A DNA stretch of 64,000 bases, from contig OY755042.1 in the NCBI GenBank assembly GCA_963576565.1, positions 107,313,314 through 107,377,313 of the forward strand, given 5' to 3'. This DNA comes from Aspidapion aeneum. Its lineage: Eukaryota > Arthropoda > Insecta > Coleoptera > Brentidae. This document shows, piece by piece, positions 49,494 to 55,046 of this stretch. Within the stretch, counting starts at the first letter, position 1; each line of letters opens with the position of its first letter. The notes under the pieces were generated by a model. It saw nothing but the letters and a program-made list of their open reading frames with translations, made no database searches and was not told where the DNA came from. The position numbers were made by a program, and so were the translations under genes.

Positions 49494-50515
49494 GGCGCAA
49501 CAAAAAAGTTTCAAAATCATCTGAAACGCAAAGATATATAAAAAATTTTGAAATCGGAGCAACTTTTTTTTTCTCGAAAAAATTAGGATCACCATAGCTC
49601 ACACTACTATAGTATAGTATATGTGTGAGCTAAAAGAACCGTATTTTACTTGTTATATGGGTCAGATTTAACCAATAGTTCACACGAAAATCTTCACAAC
49701 TCGAAATGTGACTCTTTTCAGGATGAAACTCCACGTTCACGCTGTTATAAAGTCAAAAGTGACACTGTAAAGGAACGCATCCTCAGCTAAATTGGACAAA
49801 ATAAAAGAGTCACATCGCCATTTCTCGGTGAATTGTCGAAGCATAAATGTGACGCTTTTATGGAAGAAAGTACAAGTTATTTCGATGATGACTCTTTTTC
49901 AGCGGGTGTGCGATATATCAGCCTTGAAAACAGTTTTTTGTACATATCTCAGAAACTAAAGCTTTTATGAATTTTTTGGTTATAACAGAAATTATTGAGC
50001 AAAATGTAATCTACTATATTCCAAAAGCCGCATATTGATGCGATGCTCCGTTAAAAAGTTAGCACTTTTTTACTTTTTCAATTGTCAGAAAACTGTCATT
50101 AGCATTATTGGATTGTGACCAAAATCTAATCAGCTCGTTAGAGTGTCGAACACTATTTTACCTGAAAGTTTTATGAAAATCGGTTTAGCGGTTTAAGAGC
50201 TATCGTGTTACCGACAGAAATAATATACACACATACTAAGATAGGTCAAAATACACCCAAATAACACATTTTCGTCGTTATCTCAAAAGAAATTTTTCGT
50301 CGAAAATAATACCTTCCCTAGCCGGTGCTATGAGGGCTAGGAAGTTAAAAATTAACCGCTAAAAAAATATCAAAGACTCACTCACCTGTGAAAATCAGTG
50401 CTGTATTTTGTCCAGACACACCATTAGCAACATTTTCAAGTAGACGGTTCAACAAAGTTGGGTTTAAAGGTCTTGTTGGTCCCTTCAGAATCGAATGCTG
50501 AGGAATCGAGCCCAT
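14273..50515 (-). CDS. ebony: ebony: N-beta-alanyl-dopamine/histamine synthetase, 15 coding exons
   Basis: Minus-strand exons in order: 50386-50515, 47593-47877, 35431-35595, 26822-27048, 25694-25756, 24305-24515, 23883-24002, 23469-23665, 23123-23357, 22593-22805, 22211-22349, 19799-19936, 18180-18305, 14694-14877, 14273-14413. They sum to 2574 nt: 857 codons plus stop, with all junctions GT-AG and in phase. The known enzyme is a cytosolic NRPS-like ligase that activates beta-alanine with ATP and joins it to dopamine (cuticle tanning) or histamine (neurotransmitter recycling). Visible motifs: A3 [12 protein letters not shown] (183-194), A5 NFYGSTE (330-336), A7 FRTGD (422-426), A8 [11 protein letters not shown] (439-449), A10 NGKID (526-530), carrier GGNSLNS with Ser598, and a C-terminal amine-selecting domain from about 655. 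Drosophila Ebony is close in length (879 as I recall). No truncation or frameshift is seen. The first coding exon has an acceptor 3 nt before ATG, so a 5' UTR exon lies further upstream. Confidence 0.95.
14694..14877 (-). CDS. ebony: ebony coding exon 14
   Basis: It encodes [19 protein letters not shown] and [14 protein letters not shown], highly conserved in Ebony. It runs from phase 2 to phase 0. Confidence 0.95.
15487..16176 (+). mobile_element. DINE-1/HINE-like element, copy A
   Basis: Five copies in the window share the order: AAAATACTCTGCCAAT start, an AGCTCACACTA hairpin, three ~105-bp tandem monomers with CTCCAGACTCAATTACCTTT, a block ending in AAAATCGGCCAAGCGGTTTT, a (GTCT)n/(CAGA)n microsatellite, and a terminal AGCTCACAC...GTGTGAGCT hairpin. 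A central (GTCY)n microsatellite with terminal hairpins is the published layout of DINE-1/HINE non-autonomous Helentrons. It has no coding capacity. Confidence 0.65.
16426..17143 (+). mobile_element. DINE-1/HINE-like element, copy B
   Basis: Same order of parts as copy A, also inserted in the ~190-bp array of ebony intron 13. The terminal hairpin is at 17108-17140. Confidence 0.65.
18180..18305 (-). CDS. ebony: ebony coding exon 13
   Basis: It encodes [20 protein letters not shown] and [12 protein letters not shown], conserved in the Ebony C-terminal domain, whose fold in the Drosophila structure resembles GNAT/AANAT enzymes. It is phase 2 at both ends. Confidence 0.95.
18583..19305. mobile_element. 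hAT-type MITE
   Basis: The ends CAGTGTTGCCAAC and complement (one mismatch) fit hAT termini. The flanks GGACGGAG (18575-18582) and GGACGGCG (19306-19313) are an 8-bp duplication with one change. It is inserted in the pogo/Tigger relic. Confidence 0.75.
19503..19635 (+). pseudogene. Tigger/pogo transposase N-terminal remnant
   Basis: From ATG the frame reads [20 protein letters not shown] and then [15 protein letters not shown], the psq/CENP-B-type helix-turn-helix seen at the start of pogo-group transposases. It stops soon after. No DDE domain remains. Confidence 0.6.
19799..19936 (-). CDS. ebony: ebony coding exon 12
   Basis: It begins the amine-selecting domain: [20 protein letters not shown] and [14 protein letters not shown]. 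The 3' splice site lies about 30 bp from a palindromic MITE at 19964-20250, so the MITE now abuts or replaces part of the branch-point region. Confidence 0.9.
19964..20250. mobile_element. Palindromic MITE with ~130-bp arms beside ebony exon 12
   Basis: The arm at 19968-20097 (TTGAACGCCAATCGTAGCTG onward) is complemented by 20117-20244 at about 90% identity, with a ~20-bp AT-rich loop. No coding. It lies in intron 11, its near edge about 30 bp from the acceptor of ebony exon 12. Confidence 0.8.
20251..21009. other. Ebony intron 11, nothing recognised
   Basis: AT-rich intron sequence without a recognisable element or coding region. Confidence 0.4.
21108..21385 (+). pseudogene. RTE-like reverse transcriptase fragment, copy D
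   Basis: Degenerate copy of the segment coding [16 protein letters not shown] to [10 protein letters not shown] in the better copy at 31055-32670, with several stops. Diverged direct repeats of ~65 bp (about 21022-21085 and 21401-21465) flank it. Confidence 0.75.
21567..21870 (-). repeat. Dispersed repeat R1, copy c (inverted)
   Basis: Reverse-complement copy of the blocks at 1-255 and 6834-7118, in ebony intron 11. It defines the repeat's far side because no other element interrupts it here. Confidence 0.6.
22211..22349 (-). CDS. ebony: ebony coding exon 11
   Basis: It completes the carrier domain ([18 protein letters not shown]) and leads into the linker [14 protein letters not shown]. 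It was found by phase (1 in, 2 out) and alignment; both splice borders are canonical. Confidence 0.9.
22593..22805 (-). CDS. ebony: ebony coding exon 10 (carrier domain)
   Basis: It encodes the peptidyl-carrier domain: [20 protein letters not shown] contains the serine that receives the 4'-phosphopantetheine arm. Confidence 0.95.
23123..23357 (-). CDS. ebony: ebony coding exon 9 (A10 motif)
   Basis: It encodes the mobile C-terminal subdomain of the adenylation domain, with [12 protein letters not shown] carrying the catalytic A10 lysine, and then the linker SYENTNNNG. Confidence 0.95.
23469..23665 (-). CDS. ebony: ebony coding exon 8 (A7/A8 motifs)
   Basis: It encodes FRTGD (A7, ribose-binding Asp) and [20 protein letters not shown] (A8 hinge and loop). 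It ends phase 0. Confidence 0.95.
23883..24002 (-). CDS. ebony: ebony coding exon 7
   Basis: It encodes [19 protein letters not shown] and [19 protein letters not shown], matching the A6 region (GELxIxGxxLAxGY). It is phase 1 at both ends. Confidence 0.95.
24305..24515 (-). CDS. ebony: ebony coding exon 6 (A5 motif)
   Basis: It encodes [20 protein letters not shown] and [14 protein letters not shown], the substrate-pocket and A5 region. It runs from phase 0 to phase 1, ending KVPI(G). Confidence 0.95.
24685..25414 (-). mobile_element. 5'-truncated non-LTR retrotransposon in ebony intron 5
   Basis: It is flanked by a perfect 15-bp duplication ATATTTTACAGTACC (24670-24684 and 25415-25429). 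About 730 bp of the 3' end is present, with coding for RNase H and a CCHC zinc knuckle. The 3' tail ends in ATC/AAT-type triplets, not poly(A). It has the same orientation as ebony. Confidence 0.85.
24777..25414 (-). pseudogene. Retrotransposon RNase H and zinc-knuckle fragment
   Basis: [20 protein letters not shown] is the C-terminal RNase H motif (catalytic Asp/His region) of non-LTR elements of the I/LOA/R1-like groups. It is followed by [19 protein letters not shown], a CX2C...H...C knuckle. The frame is open for at least 193 codons, so the copy is fairly young, but the reverse transcriptase is missing by 5' truncation. Confidence 0.85.
25694..25756 (-). CDS. ebony: ebony coding exon 5 (63 nt)
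   Basis: This 21-codon exon, phase 0 at both ends, reads [21 protein letters not shown] minus none; it fills exactly the gap expected between YK and the WVCSGE exon. It has a TCTTTAG acceptor and GTAAGT donor. It lies between two independent LINE insertions and is easily missed by gene finders. Confidence 0.9.
25890..26700. repeat. Diverged direct repeat pair around LINE insertion
   Basis: 25896-25960 and 26635-26700 share ACTCAAATT(T/G)GAGGCAAACACCC and GACTTAA(A/G)ATT in direct orientation, at about 75% identity. The second LINE (26125-26565) sits between them. Confidence 0.5.
26125..26565 (+). mobile_element. 5'-truncated non-LTR retrotransposon in ebony intron 4
   Basis: A perfect 14-bp duplication ACTAATTTAGCGAA (26111-26124 and 26566-26579) bounds 441 bp. 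The coding tail has [20 protein letters not shown], a CCHC knuckle. The element ends in (CTA)n, a triplet tail typical of R1/I-type elements. It is antisense to ebony and GC-richer than its surroundings. Confidence 0.85.
26822..27048 (-). CDS. ebony: ebony coding exon 4
   Basis: It encodes [17 protein letters not shown], then [20 protein letters not shown] and [17 protein letters not shown] (A4 region of the adenylation domain). It leaves phase 0 after YK. Confidence 0.95.
27394..27415. repeat. Perfect 22-bp palindrome in ebony intron 3
   Basis: The half GTGTGCAAAAC is followed directly by its complement. It lies in a cluster of short direct repeats on the pattern ATGACATAGGCGTGCGCAAAA (27360-27470). 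Confidence 0.7.
28653..29088. mobile_element. Nested IS630/Tc1-like deletion derivative
   Basis: The ends ACAGGATCCGGCATAATGAT and complement ACAGGGTCCGGCAGAATGAT form ~25-bp inverted repeats. The plus strand near 28920-29010 keeps a C-terminal transposase scrap ([10 protein letters not shown], then FRNQLRLCV), the tail pattern of many Tc1-like transposases, with stops. Confidence 0.6.
29700..29865. repeat. ~165-bp hairpin repeat
   Basis: Arms of ~37 bp (GTCCTTATTTCGAACTATGT and on to CCCCATGTATA; complement at 29829-29865) bracket an AT-rich loop. It is MITE-like; no target duplication is seen. Confidence 0.6.
30169..31054. other. Ebony intron 3 with repeat R3 copy b
   Basis: It contains the second copy of repeat R3 at 30522-30656. 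Otherwise AT-rich DNA with no recognised feature. Confidence 0.5.
31055..32437 (+). pseudogene. RTE-like reverse transcriptase
   Basis: The open frame includes [50 protein letters not shown] (RT domain 1-2 region), [14 protein letters not shown] (first catalytic Asp), [15 protein letters not shown] (RT domain 4) and [10 protein letters not shown] (the FADD catalytic pair). It stops early at 32437: compared with the copy at 37025-37763, about 49 nt are deleted after NEII and the frame shifts. The tail ([28 protein letters not shown]) continues at 32461-32652 in another frame. Confidence 0.85.
31055..32670 (+). mobile_element. RTE-like non-LTR retrotransposon, 5'-truncated, copy A
   Basis: The best of several copies in the window (others: 37025-37763 minus, 38850-39515 plus, 21108-21385 plus). 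It carries the reverse transcriptase and the 3' region, but the endonuclease domain is missing. It is antisense to ebony in intron 3. Confidence 0.85.
32671..33410. other. Ebony intron 3, nothing recognised
   Basis: AT-rich; no element ends or coding regions are recognised. Confidence 0.4.
33411..33910 (+). mobile_element. R5 repeat (HINE-like), copy a
   Basis: It starts GATCTAATACCTTCCTAGC with the near-palindrome CCTAGCTAGCC and contains AACATCGGTTTAGCGGTTTA followed by a short (CA)n/(CAGA)n tract. It ends near AATACCTTCTCTAGCC. Two other copies: 36090-36835 (inverted) and 48311-50344 (interrupted). The layout is like the DINE/HINE elements, so a related non-autonomous Helentron is likely but unproven. 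Confidence 0.55.
34199..35365. repeat. ~220-bp diverged tandem array next to ebony exon 3
   Basis: Units start with (T/A)GGAAACTAA...TTTTTAG at about 34199, 34413, 34629, 34930 and 35154 (spacing 214, 216, 301, 224). Shared parts are AGTACAAAAAACnnnAGAAGAAAATG and ATATTCTCAAGCAGGCCAAA. The array ends about 65 bp from the donor of ebony exon 3. Confidence 0.75.
35431..35595 (-). CDS. ebony: ebony coding exon 3 (A3 motif)
   Basis: It ends in [11 protein letters not shown], with the last Gly split across the intron: the phosphate-binding A3 loop of adenylating enzymes. It sits between 8.4-kb and 12-kb introns and is bordered on its donor side by a tandem array that ends about 65 bp away. Confidence 0.95.
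36191..36332. repeat. (TTCGG)n pentanucleotide array, about 28 units
   Basis: Nearly perfect GGTTC/TTCGG repeat (one extra T in the third unit), directly followed by (GT)n. It differs from the insect telomere repeats TTAGG and TCAGG. Confidence 0.95.
36332..36496. repeat. (GT)n microsatellite with GC, AT and CT interruptions
   Basis: About 80 dinucleotide units with regularly spaced GTGC variants. Long open frames across it (FGSVR and CVCV repeats) are not genes. Confidence 0.95.
37025..37763 (-). pseudogene. RTE-like reverse transcriptase fragment, copy B
   Basis: On the minus strand it runs from [16 protein letters not shown] through [10 protein letters not shown] (the FADD Phe replaced by Ile) to GRRKRGRPK. 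It lacks both the 5' part and the last ~130 nt present in other copies, yet GTACGTTTAT flanks it on both sides (37015-37024 and 37764-37773). Confidence 0.8.
38222..38440 (-). pseudogene. Second RTE-like family 3' end with (TA)n tail
   Basis: The minus strand encodes [31 protein letters not shown] and IGRRRTL, the conserved RTE-type C-terminal pattern but clearly different from copies A-D. It ends in about 21 TA units (38222-38264), which would be the element's 3' tail. Confidence 0.7.
38485..38764. mobile_element. MITE with ~65-bp inverted repeats
   Basis: The end TTAGGGACTTATTGC...CAGGCAGTAAT and its complement (38695-38764) bracket about 280 bp. GCACTATTCTGACAGTTTT is shared by both arms. 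No coding capacity. The target duplication is not clear. Confidence 0.75.
38850..39515 (+). pseudogene. RTE-like fragment with internal deletion, copy C
   Basis: It starts at [16 protein letters not shown]. It then jumps from EFLVTKGLR straight to [14 protein letters not shown], removing the segment that holds the FADD catalytic motif, and ends in the [12 protein letters not shown] tail. An open frame spans 38996-39433 across the deletion, so the join is in frame. Confidence 0.8.
39722..41588 (-). mobile_element. DINE-1/HINE-like element, copy C, split by a fold-back element
   Basis: Inverted copy with the terminal AGCTCACAC hairpin at 39725-39763, a (GTCT)n tract at 39863-39905 and monomers to 40380. 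Its far end (ATATTGGCAG...AGTATTTT) is split by the fold-back element at 40453-41571. Confidence 0.65.
40453..41571. mobile_element. Fold-back transposon with tandem terminal subrepeats
   Basis: The 8-bp duplication ATTGGCAG (40445-40452 and 41572-41579) defines the borders exactly. Each end has several tandem GGGGACAATTCGCCGCG-type units, inverted between ends. The arms stay complementary for about 450 bp towards the centre (for example GATTTGCATCAAACTCGGAA against its complement), with a ~100-bp C-rich middle. No coding. Structure and duplication size resemble Foldback/Galileo elements of the P superfamily; the family is not recognised. Confidence 0.85.
41589..42131. other. Ebony intron 2, nothing recognised
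   Basis: AT-rich DNA between the HINE-like element and the satellite array. Confidence 0.4.
42132..44710 (+). repeat. ~340-bp satellite array in ebony intron 2
   Basis: Units beginning TTCTGAGCTTGAGATATTTG start at 42132, 42452, 42791, 43129, 43472, 43815, 44037 and 44376. The spacing is 320-343 bp except for one 222-bp unit with an internal deletion. Each unit holds GTAGTGACGTCAAATTTTGC and CAGACATCATCATCACCATT. Inner units are most alike, as expected of unequal exchange. No coding. Confidence 0.95.
45196..45268 (-). other. tRNA-like sequence, degenerate copy
   Basis: Minus-strand match to the cloverleaf at 62897-62969, with intact T arm (GGGTTCGAGTCCC), the same GTACAGA anticodon loop and matching D arm. 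The 3' acceptor strand (CCGACAG) no longer pairs with GCTTCGG. It is a tRNA pseudogene or the head of a SINE-like repeat. The flanking block CAGTGGGAAGGAAGAAT...GAGACACCGCAC lies on its 5' side. Confidence 0.7.
45300..47592. other. Ebony intron 2, repeat fragments and (TA)n
   Basis: It holds an inverted pair (45697-45725 and 46585-46615, GGATGATTCTAC), a short repeat ATTCCTCTGG three times (46265-46443), a shared AATTTATTGTCTTG...AAGGTCACTGATGC block at 45550 and 47437, and a (TA)n tract at 47318-47346. No coding region is recognised. Confidence 0.5.
47593..47877 (-). CDS. ebony: ebony coding exon 2
   Basis: It encodes the start of the adenylation domain: [14 protein letters not shown], then [17 protein letters not shown] and [19 protein letters not shown] (A1/A2 core). 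It is phase 1 at both borders, with clean CAG acceptor and GTAAGT donor. Confidence 0.95.
48368..49912. mobile_element. TIR element with ATAT target, middle layer of nest
   Basis: The ends CGCACCCCCGCTAAAAAATA and complement of CGCACACCCGCTGAAAAAGA are inverted repeats of ~25 bp. ATAT flanks both sides (48364-48367 and 49913-49916) and the R5 sequence is continuous across it. It contains a HINE-like copy at 48838-49635. No coding region is seen. Confidence 0.65.
48838..49635 (+). mobile_element. DINE-1/HINE-like element, copy D (innermost)
   Basis: Full-length copy with both terminal hairpins and the longest microsatellite of the family: about 24 CAGA units at 49397-49493. Confidence 0.7.
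50386..50515 (-). CDS. ebony: ebony coding exon 1 (start codon)
   Basis: The ATG at 50515-50513 follows a TTTTAG acceptor and three bases. The first residues [12 protein letters not shown] match the conserved Ebony N-terminus (MGSLPQ-type). It ends phase 1 before GTGAGT. A HINE-like repeat ends only about 40 bp past its donor. Confidence 0.9.
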
Positions 50516-50518
50516 GGC

Positions 50519-50924
50519 CTAAAACAAAAAACAAAATTTAAAATACGAAAATAGGTTTTATTGGTTTAACCACGTAGCTACTGAGTTTGACTAGGATACC
50601 GTTTCCTTCCGCGCGAACGGGTCTCACTGTGTATCAATATTGTTTAAAAACCTAAAATTTCTAAAAAAAAAACATTTAAACATTAAAAAGAGTTTGTTAG
50701 ATTTAGGTTTTAAAGCACGTTCGATATTCAAATGTTCATTTTAAAACTTTTGTTAAGGATTTCGTTATGTTTTGGCTTTTAAGAAAGTTTATCTGGAGGA
50801 TTTAAGCCAAGAAATGTTTTCTTTGATTAATAAATAAGATTTATTTATTATTTTTTTAGACCAGAGCCAAAACTTTATATTAAAAAAAAAAATATCCTTA
50901 TAAGCCTGATAGTATACTGTGATT
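50519..50924. other. Upstream of ebony exon 1
   Basis: Intron or 5' flank sequence. The polypyrimidine-type acceptor directly before exon 1 implies a non-coding exon further upstream, which I could not locate. Confidence 0.4.
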
Positions 50925-51618
50925 AAAATACTCTGCCAATCTATGGGCACCTAAGCTCACACTAGGTACTATAGTTATAGTGTGAGCTAATATAATCAAA
51001 AACTGAAATATATTTTATTCAACTCCAGACTCAATTACCTTTCGTTTGATACCACACAAGCCATGTTTTGACTTAAACTCAAATTTTTTAAATCTACCAC
51101 CACCCTTTAAAAAAAACTAAAATGTATTTTGTTTAACTCCAGACTCAATTACCTTTCGTTTGATATCACACACGCCATATTTTCACTTAAACTCTAATTT
51201 TTAACATCTACCCCCACCCTTTTTTTTTAAATAAACTAAAATTCATTTTGTTTTACTCCAGACTTAATTATCTTTCGTTTGATATCACACACGCCATATT
51301 TTCACATAAACTCTAATTTTTGGAATCTACCCCCACCATTTTATTTGGCTTGCGTGCGGTGGATTTTGTTCATTTTCAAATGGGACCATCACGGCCCAAG
51401 ACCCAACTTAGGTACCAAATTTCATTAAAATCGGACAAGCGGTTTTTGAGTTATGCGGGTTGGTCGTTACAGACAGACATACAGACAGACAGACAGACAT
51501 ACAGACAGACAGACAGACAGACAGCAAAACAAAAAAGTTTCAAAATCATCTGAAACGCAAAGATATATAAAAAATTTTGAAATCGGAGCAACTTTTTTTT
51601 TCTCGAAAAAATCAGGAT
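50925..51618 (+). mobile_element. DINE-1/HINE-like element, copy E, 3'-truncated
   Basis: It has the same order as the other copies, but stops after CTCGAAAAAATCAGGAT without the terminal hairpin. The (CAGA)n tract is at 51473-51523. Confidence 0.7.
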
Positions 51619-52090
51619 AACTTGCTCCCCCTAAAGTCATGCCCTGTTACAATACTTTCCTTATACATTCCAGAAGTCAGGGCATCTCTATTTTTTCTTG
51701 CTCCATCTGCCCCCCTCCCCAACAAGAAATTATGTCGCTGTCAAGAGAAAGATATTTTTTTATTTATTTATGTTTTTAAATAAAAAAATTTTTTTTAATA
51801 ATAAATATAATCACTGTATTTTTATCTGCACAAATCGATCATATTTTTCTATCTCCCATTCGCAATTATTTGTGCTTGCCCTAACTCTTCCCTCCAGTCT
51901 CACCCTCTAGAGACGCCCTTGGGTAGATATATTAAACTTTCGTAGAGTAAATACGTTAATTAAAAAATACCAAAATTGCTTTCTATATTTGTCTCTGTTA
52001 GCTACTTGTTAGCTACAATAACATTTGAATATTAAAAAAATAATAAATACACTTTTAAATAGTTCGGTCGATGTATGATAATACAAAATT

Positions 52091-52317
52091 ACAGTAGGGG
52101 AGGTTGGAGTAAGTTTGGACACGGGGAGACTATAGACTCGTTTTTTTGCGGTATTCGTTCGGTAGGCCTCGTATCTCACCCCACCTTCTTGTTTAAACGA
52201 AAGAAGATAATAAAGGACTTTTCTGTTTTCTTTTGGCTGTCAATTTTTTTCCAATGTATTTTTTTTATGACCGAGAATTTTAAACTTTTTTTTTGAAAAT
52301 TAGGCTTTTGGTTCCTT
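52091..52317. mobile_element. pogo-like terminal fragment
   Basis: CAGTAGGGGAGGTTGGAGTA followed by AGTTTGGACACGGGG resembles the terminal repeat of insect pogo-like elements. Only one end is seen. Confidence 0.4.
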
Positions 52318-52319
52318 TA

Positions 52320-53395
52320 GGGGTGAGCGGGGCAAGATAACGAAGATAAGAATTACAGCTCTCTAAAAAATACACAAACCCGGTTTTGACTAAAAAACTC
52401 GTTTAATTGTTAGATAAACGTTGGTGTCAAACAAATTAAAAAAAAAACACAAACATTTAAACTTCAAAAATCTACACAGCAAAAATATAGGGTGCACGCC
52501 TCATGCCACCAACCCTCGCACCCTTCACATTTAATCCAGTCCTCTATTGGAGGTTCAATCCATGGTTCCTGGCAGCCTGGACATAAAATATTTTCATTAT
52601 TCTTGTAGGTTTTGATTAACAGCATTAAAAACTTTCTTTTTAACTTATAAGATTTTACCATGGGTTTTCTGTTTATTTTCTTGTTCAATTTTTTCCAACT
52701 TCTTTTTTTCAAGACCTTTTTTATTCGTCATCTTGTCCCAGCCAACTTGCCCCAGGGTACAATTTTTTTGTAAAAAATTAAAACAAAAAACGACCGAAGA
52801 TGGTCATTTACATTTTCTTATATTGAAAACATAATAAATAATTTCCTAGTTACTAACAAAGATTATTCTTGTATTAGATTTGTTCGCAAAAGCCTACTTT
52901 TCGGTACTGTACCAGTGTTGCTAGACTTTTCTGACGAATTTCCTTCAATCAAGTGACAAAAACCCTTTGTATCCTTCAAAACATTACGGTCGCCACCAAA
53001 CTTTATACCATAAACATATTTTTTTTTAATGGACGAAAAAACCAAACAAATAAAAGATTTATAACTTAAATCATAAGTTTTAAAAACCAAAATTATTTAA
53101 GTTAAAAAAAAATAAGTTAAGTTTGTTAAAATTATAGGAATATTTGCAAAATATATAACTTTGCCTCAATAGTAAATTTTTTTTTTAAAACCTTTCAAAT
53201 TGAAGAAAAACCTTCAAATCTGGCAACACTGCACTGTACTATTATAATTCTTACGAGCTCTATCTGTCTTCAACCCACAAAACTTGACTCTAAAGAGTTC
53301 TAACAGCACAGTAATAAACTCGTTGCCATTTATAATTTTTGTTTTAAATTGAGTTCGTTAACTTGCCCCCTTCGTCATCTTGTCCCGCTTTCCCC
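52320..53395 (-). mobile_element. pogo-like DNA transposon relic
   Basis: The inverted ends GGGGTGAGCGGGGCAAGATA and complement of GGGGAAAGCGGGACAAGATG are flanked by TA (52318-52319 and 53396-53397). A zinc-finger C-terminus of the transposase remains on the minus strand. Confidence 0.7.
52464..52712 (-). pseudogene. pogo-like transposase C-terminal zinc finger
   Basis: CPGCQEPWIEPPIEDWIKC followed by EGCEGWWHEACT gives the Cys/His spacing of the PHD-like finger at the end of many insect DDE_1 (pogo/jerky-like) transposases. A lysine-rich stretch precedes it. The catalytic domain is gone. Confidence 0.7.
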
Positions 53396-54468
53396 TATGC
53401 TGCATTTAAATCTGGTCCCCTTATATGTGGGTAGGTACAGAAACAAAAAAAACAAAAATACACAAGGCCATTTAAGAACATTGACCAACATTTTGATTGT
53501 TTGATAAACACGAATATAATTGCATACAGGTACCTACACGGTTTTGTAAATCTAAGACATGGTTCGATAAATGCTTTAAGTTTTAACTGTCATAAATCAC
53601 CACCTCATTATACAGCAGTTGTCTGCTTACCGCAAATTAATTATGTTCTCAAACCAATTTAACCACATCACTCAATCATTATAGTCAATAACAGCATGGT
53701 TAGAAAGGTAAAAACACAATGCTATTCCAAAAAAATTTAATTTTAACATGTTAGATGTCCTTTGTTTTTGCTAAACACGGTTTTTCTTGCAAGCATTCCT
53801 TGTCTTTAACGCAGCCAACGATAAAGACCGGCCATGGCGCATTATAAGCAAGTCGGCGGTCACGTGATCTTAGGAGTCCCAGGATTCTTATTGTATTGCT
53901 TAATATATTATATGTTTTTACACAATTTAAATAAATTAACAAAAAATTTTTGTTCTTTTATAGGCAAAAATTGAAAAAAATATTTTGCTGATATATGTGT
54001 TTATTATGGATAAAAGAACTGAATCTATAAAATAAAAAATTTTACAATATTTGCACTCTAATATCTTCAGGTACATATATTAGGTACATAATATCGTTAG
54101 TAACTTCAAATCTATACAAGTCTTTCAAAATTGGAGATATCAAACCTAAGCTTTTAGGTTTTTAATTTTTCTTTGACTGTCATCATCTTTGAGTTCTAAT
54201 TCAAAGATTTATTAGCAGACACTAAATCATTGTACTTTTTAATAAAATAATTTTAAAAAACTTTACATGCCCTTAAACTAATTTTTTCAAGCTTTGACTA
54301 TAGTTTTTCTCCACAAAAACACTCGCTAGAGTTATCTGAAGAAAAATTTTCAATATAAAACATTTCACAATAATTCATTAAAAAGAAATAAGTGATTTTG
54401 TGAATAAGTGAGATGGTTTTCCCATTCAATGAACTGAATGTATTGGTCGTCAATATTTTTTTGAAAAA

Positions 54469-54900
54469 TTACCCAGCACAAAGTTTAATATCTATTTCAA
54501 TAAAGTGTAAGTTAGCTACCAACTCATGTTCTTTTAAAAGCTGTATCTTACTTTTTAAATAATTCACACTACCATAGAGATTACTATCTGTTAACAATAT
54601 TTTACAAATCAGTTTTTTAATATTGCGAGGGTGCGGAAGACATATTACCTTAGCATTGTAAATTGACGTGTATGCACTGGATAGCTGGATAAACAAAGAT
54701 GAAGCCAACATTAAAGTGTATCCACCATATCTTCGATTCTCAGGTTACCTTTTAAAGAGACCTAATTGTTCAATAAGAAATGACAACTGAACACATTTTT
54801 CACTCTCACTATCGAAAATGTCACTAAGGATGTCTATTACTTGATCAATCTTATCCAAGATCTTATCTTTTACCACTTCTTTCCCGTTTGCAACATATTA
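54469..54900 (-). pseudogene. P-element/THAP9-like transposase fragment
   Basis: The minus strand reads KCVQLSFLIEQLGLFK, a stop, then RRYGGYTLMLASSLFIQLSS, AYTSIYNAKVICLPHPRNIK and HELVANLHFIEIDIK. The order RY...tL...S..aY..l....i..LP....l and a following (D/E)E-like acidic strand matches the P-type transposase RNase-H fold. The usual Asp-Glu at LLxDEIYIK reads FIEIDIK here. In-frame stops show that it is dead. Confidence 0.65.
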
Positions 54901-55016
54901 GGTTTCAGTTTTATAGTTGGACCGACAAGGAACAACACTAATTAAACGTTTGCGGCATTGTTTATCTTATAGGTATTTTCTTTATAATTTACTCATTAGC
55001 CATTAATTATTTTAAC

Positions 55017-55046
55017 GCAGCCCACGACAGTCTTTTTCGTGGGCTG
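55017..55046. repeat. 11-bp stem hairpin inside the P-type element
   Basis: GCAGCCCACGA, a short loop, then TCGTGGGCTGC: a perfect stem repeating the element's terminal sequence. Confidence 0.75.

Larger units (their letters stand above)
48311..50344 (+). mobile_element. R5 repeat (HINE-like), copy c, interrupted
   Basis: Outer layer of a nest in ebony intron 1: R5 sequence runs from 48311 to 48367, is interrupted by another element to 49912, then resumes to 50344. Its right end is about 40 bp from the ebony exon 1 donor. Confidence 0.65.

Noticed and set aside
49303..49602. Overlapping open frames in the CAGA tract ([16 protein letters not shown])
   Set aside because: Microsatellite translations within HINE-like elements; the same frames recur in the other copies.
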